Below, piece after piece: positions 45,010 to 52,723 of a stretch of 64,000 bases of DNA. This DNA comes from JANXUC01 sp964619065 (GTDB taxonomy: Bacteria; Acidobacteriota; Terriglobia; Terriglobales; Acidobacteriaceae). The position numbers were made by a program, and so were the translations under genes. The stretch is taken from the NCBI GenBank assembly GCA_964619065.1, contig CAZUCC010000015.1, forward strand, positions 1 to 64,000, read 5' to 3'. Below the pieces are notes generated by a model, which searched no databases, was not told the origin of the DNA, and saw nothing but the letters and a program-made list of their open reading frames with translations. Position 1 is the stretch's first letter. Each line of letters starts with the position of its first letter.

Positions 45010-47055
45010 TTACGGCTTTTGCGTCTGACCCGCACTCGCTTCGACTAACTGCTGCACCGGCGCCACCACTATGAGCAAGAGGTCCGCTTTCTGCGTTTTC
45101 GCCCGCTCGATGAGCGCGAGTTGCTGTGTCCTCCATGATTCCGGAGAAGGTTCAGATTTACCGACATAATCGAGTGCCAGCAAACCAGCCGCCCCGAGGG
45201 CGGAAAGGTCCTCAGAAAGCGGTGCAGCTTCGTGCAGGAGAAACGACTGCTCCAGAAGAGGATGCAATTTCGCATCGTTATCGCGCCAGGCGATCAGAGA
45301 CGCCCGGATTTGGCCTTCTGCTGCCCGGTCCTGATATTTGCTTTGGATGTATGCCTGCACCAAGTCGGAAAAACGCCGGGCCGCGTCACTCTCAGGGCTG
45401 ACAGCATCAGCCAGATGGTTGAGAGGACTATTAATATCCCGGGGTCCCTTCAAAGTTTGCCCACGAGTGTAATCCTTTGAAGGCTCAACCGCCTCTGATA
45501 GCGTGAGGAGCGCGGAAATATCATCCGCTCCCGTCATGCGGTGCAACATCTGAACTTCAGCGGATCTGTGGGTCAGTCCCAGCCATTCCAGGCGCCAACT
45601 CAATTCGTTCAAGCGCGCGTACATCGAGGCCACATCTTGAACCTCGGGCGGAGACCATAAACGCTCGGCAATCACGGCATTGCGCGGCCAGATGTGGGAA
45701 TCGATGTTCTCGGGAGTGGCCCACTCCGACCACATGCAAGATTCGCCGCCGAGAATACGGCTCTTCTCCTCTGCACTCAGAGTCGCAGCAGCGCCGGACA
45801 TCGGGTCGATGGCATAGTGGCGCGCGGCCGGCCACATCAAGTCGAGATAGTAGCCGAACGAGAGCATGCCGCTGTAGCCTTGCTTCGCCGCTGTTGCCAG
45901 TGACTCTTGTCCGCGCCAGGACTGCACAACAATAGTTTTTGGCAAATCAGGACGCAATATTTCATCCCACCCAATCATGATCTTGTGGTGTTTGCTCAAA
46001 ATCTTCTGCAGCCGTTGATTGAAGTACGCCTGCAGGTCCTGATTGTTTTTCATGCCGTGAGAATGAATGAAGGACTGGATCTTCGGATTCGCATCCCACT
46101 GTGCGCCGTTGACTTCATCTCCACCAATATGAAAATAGGCGTCCGGGAAAAGCGCAGCCATTTCACCGATGAATTTGTCCAGGAACTGATACGTGCCTTC
46201 CTGTGTGGGATCCATCACGGGCTCAACACCGCTAGACCCGAAGTTATAAGGCCCCGGAGCACTGGCAAGCTCGGGATATCCAACAAACCAGGAGCCGCTA
46301 TGACCGGGGATATCGAACTCGGGAACCACACGGATGCCACGATCCCGCGCATAGCTTATGAATTCGCGCATTTGGTCTTGCGTAAAATACAGTCCCTCGG
46401 AACCCATTTCGTGCAACTTAGGAAAGCGCTTGCTTTGTATTCGGAAACCATCGTGGTCCGATATATGCAGGTGCAGAACATTCATCTTCACTGCGGCCAT
46501 TCCATCCAGGTTGCGTTTGAGCACGTCCAGGGGAATGAAGTGACGGCTAACGTCGATGAGCAAGCCGCGCCAAGGGAACCGGGGCACGTCTTTAATCGCA
46601 ACGACAGGAACCACAAATTCATTCCCGGCGGGTTGCACAAGTTGCAGGAAGGTCTGAAGGCCATGCAGGATACCGAGCGGATTCGCGGCCGTGAGCTTGG
46701 CGCCTCCCTCGCTCACTGCCAATTCGTAAGACTCATCCTCATCTCGCTCTTGTATGGCCGCACGCCCATGTTCCACGTGGATGACCAGCATCGGACTCGC
46801 AGGTTCCCCCGCCGTATGCCTGAGATGCATTCCCGTTTGCTGGGAAAGCTCGCCCAGAAACCTTTGTACGCCGCGGTCGAGTGACGCATCGTGAAAACCT
46901 GTGACCTCAACGGAAAAGGATTGCTGGATCGGGAATTGCCCCGTCCCGAGCCGCACAGTGGACGGCATGGGCATGAGGTTGAGCTGGCGCTGCGATTGCG
47001 CCGCGGCAAATGGGGCAAGCAGCCACAACGCGCTTACGATGAGCAGGGTTCGCAT
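45010..47055 (-). CDS. beta-N-acetylhexosaminidase (GH20)
   Basis: 681 residues. The ATG at 47055 has GGGAGA upstream and starts the signal peptide (ending PFAAAQ). A GH20b-like N-terminal domain is followed by the catalytic barrel with GLLIDVSRHFIPLDVLKRN, HLHISDHDGFRIQ and the Asp-Glu pair in AYFHIGGDEVNGAQW, then VQSWRGQESL and MWSEWATPENID. Releases terminal GlcNAc or GalNAc from chitin fragments or glycans. Convergent with the esterase. Confidence 0.92.
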   Translation of the reverse strand: MRTLLIVSALWLLAPFAAAQSQRQLNLMPMPSTVRLGTGQFPIQQSFSVEVTGFHDASLDRGVQRFLGELSQQTGMHLRHTAGEPASPMLVIHVEHGRAAIQERDEDESYELAVSEGGAKLTAANPLGILHGLQTFLQLVQPAGNEFVVPVVAIKDVPRFPWRGLLIDVSRHFIPLDVLKRNLDGMAAVKMNVLHLHISDHDGFRIQSKRFPKLHEMGSEGLYFTQDQMREFISYARDRGIRVVPEFDIPGHSGSWFVGYPELASAPGPYNFGSSGVEPVMDPTQEGTYQFLDKFIGEMAALFPDAYFHIGGDEVNGAQWDANPKIQSFIHSHGMKNNQDLQAYFNQRLQKILSKHHKIMIGWDEILRPDLPKTIVVQSWRGQESLATAAKQGYSGMLSFGYYLDLMWPAARHYAIDPMSGAAATLSAEEKSRILGGESCMWSEWATPENIDSHIWPRNAVIAERLWSPPEVQDVASMYARLNELSWRLEWLGLTHRSAEVQMLHRMTGADDISALLTLSEAVEPSKDYTRGQTLKGPRDINSPLNHLADAVSPESDAARRFSDLVQAYIQSKYQDRAAEGQIRASLIAWRDNDAKLHPLLEQSFLLHEAAPLSEDLSALGAAGLLALDYVGKSEPSPESWRTQQLALIERAKTQKADLLLIVVAPVQQLVEASAGQTQKP

Positions 47056-47183
47056 GGTTCTCCCAGGGATGCAAAACTTGCGAGGAATGGTGGATCTCCG
47101 GCTGATGAATCTCACGCAAGCTAGTCTAATTCTTTGTGGCTTGTTGCGAGACCTTGATGAGTGTAAAGGACACGCCAGCACCT

Positions 47184-47453
47184 TCACCAGCCCAAATCAG
47201 ATTCGTCGCTGGATTCGGACTTTGGGTGGAAGTGATTGCGCTTTTTATAAGCAGTAATGATGAACCCAATGCAGATCATCATGGGCGGGAAGATGAGAAT
47301 CAAGATTCCACTTCGCAGCCCTTGAATAAACCGTGACCCGCTCCCCGCCGCCTGCGTATAGCACAGGGCGCAGTTCTGAGCCTGCACTGCCAGGGGACAG
47401 ACCAGGACTCCGAATAAAAACAGCGCCTTGCGAATCGAACTGCAAATTGGCAT
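47184..47453 (-). CDS. small exported/membrane protein with CxxC, next to the oxidase genes
   Basis: About 89 residues. Signal peptide or first helix, then QNCALCYTQAAGSGSRF, a second helix (SGILILIFPPMMICIGFIIT) and a charged His-rich tail. The CxxC near the membrane could bind metal or be a redox pair. Found as the last ORF after the cytochrome oxidase cluster, so a role in oxidase maturation is possible. Confidence 0.6.
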   Translation of the reverse strand: MPICSSIRKALFLFGVLVCPLAVQAQNCALCYTQAAGSGSRFIQGLRSGILILIFPPMMICIGFIITAYKKRNHFHPKSESSDESDLGW

Positions 47454-47498
47454 ATTCCTTCTCAAGGCCCTTGCTTAGGTAAGGGCCTCCGTTGCAGA

Positions 47499-47801
47499 TT
47501 ACGGATGCATCTCCAACAACCGGTAGCTATCCGTCCAGATCATATTCATCATCAGCAGCACAAAGATCGTAGTTGGTATCAGCGCTAGAACCAAGACGCG
47601 TTTTTCGGCACGCAAGTGCATGAAGTAAGCAACCGCGACACCAGCCTGCGCCAGCGCCAAAACCAGCATATGCACCATGAGATGTTCGCCAGCGGCGCTG
47701 TGATACGCCAACACCACCTGGAGCACCGCGATGACCAAAATACTCACGTAAGCTGCCAGATCTCTTCCCAAACCCTGATTCGGGGCTGCGTCGGCTGTCA
47801 A
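47499..47801 (-). CDS. cytochrome c oxidase subunit IV-type protein
   Basis: 100 residues from a TTG placed six bases after GGGAGG; longer in-frame starts lie inside the subunit III gene. Three membrane helices (YVSILVIAVLQVVLAYH, HMLVLALAQAGVAVAYFMHL, LVLALIPTTIFVLLMMNMIW) match the CoxD/CyoD type small subunit. Follows the second subunit III gene by 20 bases. Confidence 0.8.
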   Translation of the reverse strand: MTADAAPNQGLGRDLAAYVSILVIAVLQVVLAYHSAAGEHLMVHMLVLALAQAGVAVAYFMHLRAEKRVLVLALIPTTIFVLLMMNMIWTDSYRLLEMHP

Positions 47802-47821
47802 GAGGATCCTCCCAAAATTGC

Positions 47822-48451
47822 TCAACGGGCAATGTTCATCAGGTAAACCAGTGGCACCACGAACATCCAAACCAAATCTACAAAATGCCAATAGAGTGCG
47901 CAGATCTCAATGTCGTCGGCGTTGTAACGTCCAGTACCATGCCGGATCGCCACCACACTCAACGCGATTACACCGCCGACCACGTGAGTCAGATGCAATC
48001 CTGTGATAGTAAAAAATGCAGCGCCAAACATCGGCGAACCCCAAGGGTTCTGGAATAGCCGGACGCCTTCGCCAATCAGTCCATACCACTCGCGAATATG
48101 CAGCGCCACGAATAGGATTCCACCCGCAACAGTGGTGAAGGTCCACCGGATCGCGGCCGATTTGTTACCCGATTGGGCATGATGAACCGCAATCAGCATG
48201 GTTAAACTACTGGTCACCAGAACAAACGTCATCAGCATCACATTGACGATGCTGGGATAAAACCTGAACGGTTCAGGCCAATTGGCACTGGCGTTTTTTA
48301 TGTAGCCGTATGCGAAGAGCAGCGCTCCGAAGGTTACGGCATCCGAGACAATGAACAGCCACATTACTAGCTTCTTGGAAGGAATCGCGAACGGACGTTC
48401 TTCCATCACGCTCGCACCGTGCCCTCCCATACTCAGATTGGCTTCGCTCAA
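47822..48451 (-). CDS. cytochrome c oxidase subunit III (second copy)
   Basis: 209 residues with about five helices. Family motifs are FAIPSKKLVMWLFIVSDAVT, NPWGSPMFGAAFFTITGLH, LHLTHVVGGVIALSVVAIRH and the C-terminal ALYWHFVDLVWMFVVPLVYL. This is the five-helix form of subunit III. It is adjacent to a second, longer paralogue at 48464, with only 12 bases between. Confidence 0.88.
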   Translation of the reverse strand: MSEANLSMGGHGASVMEERPFAIPSKKLVMWLFIVSDAVTFGALLFAYGYIKNASANWPEPFRFYPSIVNVMLMTFVLVTSSLTMLIAVHHAQSGNKSAAIRWTFTTVAGGILFVALHIREWYGLIGEGVRLFQNPWGSPMFGAAFFTITGLHLTHVVGGVIALSVVAIRHGTGRYNADDIEICALYWHFVDLVWMFVVPLVYLMNIAR

Positions 48452-48463
48452 GGCGCCTCCGGT

Positions 48464-49135
48464 TTAGAGTTTGATCCAAATCACGAAAAGCAAATACAGC
48501 CAAAGAATGCCCATAAAATGCCAGTAGTAAGAAGCGGAATCCAGCGTGCTGCGCCGCAATGCCAACACGGGCCGCCACAGTTTGTTGATCACATATAACA
48601 ATCCACCCAGCCCGCCTATCACATGCACCGCGTGCACCGCAGTCAATACGTAGAAAAAAGAGCTGTTGGGGTTGCTCGCCAAATACAAGCCCTGCGCCCG
48701 CAAACCCAGCCACGCCCTGTACTGGCCAGTCACAAACAGGAGCCCGAGCGCCAAAGTTATGAAGAGCCACAGCAGCGAGGTTGCCACTTCGTGGTCGATT
48801 CCGCGGGCGAAGGCCGCCACCTTGCGGCGGGCGACTTCCAGCGCAATACTACTTGCAATCAGGAGCAATGTGTTTATGAACAGAATTGGAGGTAACGTGA
48901 TGTGAGGCCAGTCTGTCGACGCCCCTTCCCGCACAAACAGCGCACTGGTGAGTGCGGCAAAGATCATGGTGATGCTCGCCAGCGCCACCCACACACCCGT
49001 TCTAGCGGGCTCTGCCGAAGGGCTTAACAACGCGCGCACATCAGCATCGGTAGGAAGCTTGTGTCCACCGGACTTTCTTCCCGCCGAACTTTTAACAGAC
49101 GGGTTATTGGGCGGATTGTGGACTGTTGTTGCCAT
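48464..49135 (-). CDS. cytochrome c oxidase subunit III (first copy)
   Basis: 223 residues. A hydrophilic N-terminus of about 45 residues precedes five helices with FFYVLTAVHAVHVIGGLGGL and SASYYWHFMGILWLYLLFVI, the subunit III signature. It differs from the neighbouring copy in lacking the SDAV-type motif in the first helix and in its extended N-terminus. The two copies may form one heterodimeric or seven-helix equivalent unit. Confidence 0.85.
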   Translation of the reverse strand: MATTVHNPPNNPSVKSSAGRKSGGHKLPTDADVRALLSPSAEPARTGVWVALASITMIFAALTSALFVREGASTDWPHITLPPILFINTLLLIASSIALEVARRKVAAFARGIDHEVATSLLWLFITLALGLLFVTGQYRAWLGLRAQGLYLASNPNSSFFYVLTAVHAVHVIGGLGGLLYVINKLWRPVLALRRSTLDSASYYWHFMGILWLYLLFVIWIKL

Positions 49136-49179
49136 GTCGTTCTTGCACTCTCTAAAACAGTTTGACGCGAATAACTCAC

Positions 49180-49230
49180 ATTGTCATCCTGAGCGTAGCG
49201 AAGAACCCCCGCCCCGTTCGCTTCACTTCA
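49180..49230. repeat. dispersed CATCCTGAGCG repeat arm
   Basis: TGTCATCCTGAGCGTAGCGA (from 49182) matches the left arm of the repeat at 10364 with a single C/T difference. It lies in the 92-bp gap between coxA and the first subunit III gene and explains that otherwise oversized gap. Confidence 0.55.
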
Positions 49231-51015
49231 ATGTCGCAGGAAGCTTTCCGCCACTCCTTTCGGCGAGGTTTGCATCACAAAGTCCGTATCAGACTCGCTC
49301 TTCAGGTTGTACTGATAAGGATCGTGATAAACCACGGGATGCTTTCCGCCAAAGTTATCCCAGGGCGGTGGCGACGGAACACTCCACTCCAATGAAGTAC
49401 ACTCCCAGGGATTATCCGGAGCGGCTGCGCCCCAAACCCGGCTGTGAAGCAAGTTGTAGAGGAAAATCAACTGCGCAACGCCGGTGACAATCGTCGCATA
49501 CGTAATGAATCTATGTACCGGAATCAGTGGCAAAAGAAAGTCATCGGTAAACGCCGAGTAACGCCGGACATTTCCCACCAGACCCAAATAGTGAAAGGGC
49601 ATGAAAATACAGTAAGCCCCAATAAATGTGAGCCAGAAATGCAATTTCCCGAGCTTCTCGTTCATCATGTGTCCGGTCATCTTCGGGAACCAAAAATAGG
49701 TTCCAGCGAACACCCCAAAGATGGCTGCTACACCCATCACCATGTGGAAGTGTCCGACCACGAAGTAGGTCGCATGCAAGTAAATATCAACGGAGGGCTG
49801 CGCCAGAAACATTCCGCTGAGTCCGCCGCTGACGAACATGGAGATGAATCCCAGCGCAAACAAGGAGGCGCTCGTGATCCGCAGCCTGGATCCGTAAATG
49901 CTGCCCAGCCAGATCAAGGTCAGAATCGTCGCCGGAATCGTAATCACCAGGGTTGGGAAAGTAAATGCCAGCGATGAGAACGGGTTCATCCCGCTGACGA
50001 ACATGTGATGTCCCCAGACCATAAAGCTGAGGAAACCAATCGCGATCATGCAATAGATGACTACCTTGTGGCTCAACAACGGCCGCCGCAGACTGTTGAT
50101 CAGGATATGAGACACGATCCCCATCGCCGGCAAGATGGCGATATAGACCTCGGGGTGGCCGAAGAACCAGAATAAATGTTGCCATAAGAGCGGCGATCCC
50201 CCGGAATGTGGTTGCAGCTTATCGCCAATGACCAACCCGGATGGAATGAAAAAGCTCGTTCCCGACATCCGGTCAAGAATCAAAAGCAGGCAAGCTGGCA
50301 GCAGTACGGCGAACGCGGGTAACGCAATGCAGGACGTGATAAACCATGCCCAGGTGCTGATGGGCATGCGCATCAGCGTCATACCCTGAGTGCGTAAATC
50401 AAGCGTCGTAGCAATGAAGTTCAATGCACCCAACAATGAGCCGATGCAAAAAAGAAAGATGGAAATCACCCACAATGTCTGCCCCATTCCCAGTCCCGGT
50501 CCAGCGTCCGAACCGACCGCACTGAGCGGAGCGTATGCCGTCCAGCCCGAGATCGACGGCCCATCCGGAACGAAAAAAGACAACATCAGCACGCAGAAAG
50601 CGGCAAACGTCATCCAAAATGACATCCTGTTGAAGCGCGGAAATGCCATGTCTTCCGCGCCAATCTGGAGGGGCAGGAAATAATTGCCGAAGGCCGCAAA
50701 AGGCGCATTCGTCAGCACGAAAAATACCATCAGCGTGCCATGCATCGTCATCAGCGACAGATAGTATTCCGGCGTCATCATGTCGCCGGGTGCACCTGTT
50801 TTGGACAGCAAATGCAGTCCGTGGATGGGCGCATCGGGGTTAATTAAGTGCAGGCGCATAAGCCAGGAAAGAAACATCCCAGTGAACACCGCGACTAAGG
50901 CAAGAGCGTAGTACTGCTTCCCGATAACTTTATGGTTAACACTGAAGATGTGTTTCCAGATAAACGCCTGTGGCGGTCCATGATGTTGCGCGACCTGCCC
51001 AGATGCCTCTGCCAT
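49228..51015 (-). CDS. cytochrome c oxidase subunit I (heme-copper oxidase, K-channel Lys absent)
   Basis: 595 residues. Heme and CuB ligands are conserved: His92 (MHGTLMVFF), His287-Tyr291 (FFGHPEVYIAI), His336-His337 (WGHHMFVSGM), and His422/His424 (VVGHFHMVMG). D-channel residues are in place (Asp122 in EDMAFPRFN, Asn129, Glu289). Mapped on Paracoccus numbering, K-channel Lys354 is Leu365 and Thr351 is Ala362 (segment ITIPATILTLIW instead of the usual PTGIK). The start has GAGAG seven bases upstream. Inner-membrane O2-reducing proton pump. Confidence 0.95.
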   Translation of the reverse strand: MAEASGQVAQHHGPPQAFIWKHIFSVNHKVIGKQYYALALVAVFTGMFLSWLMRLHLINPDAPIHGLHLLSKTGAPGDMMTPEYYLSLMTMHGTLMVFFVLTNAPFAAFGNYFLPLQIGAEDMAFPRFNRMSFWMTFAAFCVLMLSFFVPDGPSISGWTAYAPLSAVGSDAGPGLGMGQTLWVISIFLFCIGSLLGALNFIATTLDLRTQGMTLMRMPISTWAWFITSCIALPAFAVLLPACLLLILDRMSGTSFFIPSGLVIGDKLQPHSGGSPLLWQHLFWFFGHPEVYIAILPAMGIVSHILINSLRRPLLSHKVVIYCMIAIGFLSFMVWGHHMFVSGMNPFSSLAFTFPTLVITIPATILTLIWLGSIYGSRLRITSASLFALGFISMFVSGGLSGMFLAQPSVDIYLHATYFVVGHFHMVMGVAAIFGVFAGTYFWFPKMTGHMMNEKLGKLHFWLTFIGAYCIFMPFHYLGLVGNVRRYSAFTDDFLLPLIPVHRFITYATIVTGVAQLIFLYNLLHSRVWGAAAPDNPWECTSLEWSVPSPPPWDNFGGKHPVVYHDPYQYNLKSESDTDFVMQTSPKGVAESFLRH

Positions 51016-51047
51016 GTGTCACTCTCTCAGACGAGCTGACTTGCAAA

Positions 51048-51848
51048 TCACTGCTGCGCCGCTTTTTCCTTCAACCACTTGTCGAAATCTTCCTGCGATA
51101 GCACGGTCAAATATGCCTTCATGCTGTAGTGGCCCAAGCCGCACAACTGTGTGCAGACAATTTCAGACCTGCCGGTTTGGGTGGCGGTAAAGTGGACAGA
51201 GAGATCCAAGCCTGGAACGAAATCTTGCTGAATACGGAGTTCTCGAACATAGAAGGAATGACCGACATCTTTGGCGTGCATGAGCAAATGGATTTCGCGA
51301 TTGACTGGAATGGCGAGTTCTCCGGTTACTACGTCGTCGCGGGAATCCACGTCGTTGGCGGGATCGAGCCCGAAGAAATTCTGCTTGCCTTCATCAATCT
51401 TGTCTGGGTGGAGAGGACCGAACTTGCCGTCGGGACCTGGATAACGAAAATAGAAAGCGAACTGCTCTGCCTGCGCCTGGATTTGGAGGGCCCCGGGAGC
51501 AGCAGGCTTGAAATAAACATCCGCCCATGCCTTCTGCCCAAAAAGACCCAGCGCAAGGACCTCGGTGCTTACGAGAATAAGCCCGGCAACCACCAAGCCC
51601 TTCGCACCGCCGGGGAAAGTCTTGATCTTACCGTTATTGAGATCCGAAGACTTCCAGACAAACAGAGCCAGGAGAAATTGCGCCACCAGGAAGGAAATTC
51701 CAACCTCGAGCATTGTGTCCTTGAGTTGCTCGTCAATCAGGTGACCGTGCGTGGAAATATCCACTGGAGGCGCCCACGTGTGCATCATGATGGGCACTGC
51801 GGAGACCAGCGCGACCACCATTACAGTCATTGCGAATAGCTTACCCAC
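51048..51848 (-). CDS. cytochrome c oxidase subunit II (CuA)
   Basis: 266 residues from a GTG, four bases after the cupredoxin stop. Two membrane helices are followed by the CuA domain with KDVGHSFYVRELRIQQDFVPG-type motif and ligands in EIVCTQLCGLGHYSMKAYL (both Cys, Glu-position residue, His and Met). No fused cytochrome c domain, so it takes electrons from a separate carrier. Confidence 0.93.
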   Translation of the reverse strand: MGKLFAMTVMVVALVSAVPIMMHTWAPPVDISTHGHLIDEQLKDTMLEVGISFLVAQFLLALFVWKSSDLNNGKIKTFPGGAKGLVVAGLILVSTEVLALGLFGQKAWADVYFKPAAPGALQIQAQAEQFAFYFRYPGPDGKFGPLHPDKIDEGKQNFFGLDPANDVDSRDDVVTGELAIPVNREIHLLMHAKDVGHSFYVRELRIQQDFVPGLDLSVHFTATQTGRSEIVCTQLCGLGHYSMKAYLTVLSQEDFDKWLKEKAAQQ

Positions 51849-51852
51849 AGTT

Positions 51853-52551
51853 CTAGTATGCCTTCGCCTTGAATGTGAAATCTACGCTCTTCGTTTCTGT
51901 GCTCGTGATCGTGACATCCGCGGTCTGTGTACCATAGTCCTCGTGCCACGCGGTGATCGTGTACTTTCCAGGCGGTAGATTAGGCAGCGAAAACTTCCCG
52001 CCGCCGCTGGTGATGGCGTAATGCGAAGTTTTCAACACAGCGAAGTAGCCTCGCATCCAAGGATGGACGTTGCACTTCACGGGAAAGAACTCTTCCTTAT
52101 CGAATTTCTCCGAGAGCGGAGGTGCGCCTGGAGGCTGAGATTTGTTCCACTCCCTGTTCGTTTTGGACAACGGATGGACATTGTGCGAGGTCTGATCAGA
52201 ATTCAGCACCTTAACTTCCTGGTTAACCTGCATGGCCAGGACGTGAGGTGTGTAGCGGCAGTTTTTCTGTTCCAATATAACCGCCTGCGTGGGCGCGGAT
52301 TTTTCATCAGGTGCTCCCGCCGAGATATACACCACTACGTTTTCAAGGGCATTGCCCGCGCCGGTCACCACAGATTCGGTGACAGGAGGTGTGGTATAGG
52401 CCTTGGCGCAGTTCGGCTCCTTGGACATATCGATCATTTTTGACTTTGCCGGAGTCCCTGTAAACGTGACTTTACCGCTTACGGTTCCAGCACAGATCCA
52501 ACCCGGACACAACAACAGCACCGAAACTCCCAACATTTTTGACAACCGCAT
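51853..52551 (-). CDS. periplasmic cupredoxin-like copper protein
   Basis: 232 residues with a signal peptide (residues 1-22). The blue-copper ligand set is visible: His in SDQTSHNVHPLS and Cys-x2-His-x2-Met in VKCNVHPWMRG. A carboxypeptidase-regulatory-like beta domain ends the protein (GGGKFSLPNLPPGKYTITAW). It is the first gene of the oxidase operon, with AAAGGG seven bases before its ATG, and may pass electrons to CuA. Confidence 0.85.
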   Translation of the reverse strand: MRLSKMLGVSVLLLCPGWICAGTVSGKVTFTGTPAKSKMIDMSKEPNCAKAYTTPPVTESVVTGAGNALENVVVYISAGAPDEKSAPTQAVILEQKNCRYTPHVLAMQVNQEVKVLNSDQTSHNVHPLSKTNREWNKSQPPGAPPLSEKFDKEEFFPVKCNVHPWMRGYFAVLKTSHYAITSGGGKFSLPNLPPGKYTITAWHEDYGTQTADVTITSTETKSVDFTFKAKAY

Positions 52552-52723
52552 CCAATGACCCTTTCAGATTTCAATTTCGCACTCCTTCGCTGCTTCCGGT
52601 GCTTTGGTTTCGAGCGCAAGCGACCGCCTGGAGTGTCCTTAGTTCTCGGCTCTAGGAATTTTACCGCACAGCCGGAACTATGCCATTTCGCCCTACGAGC
52701 GCTGGGTTCCGACACGAGAGCTT

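Noticed and set aside
45907..46884. 325-codon plus-strand frame opposite GH20
   Set aside because: Shadow frame of a well-supported glycoside hydrolase.
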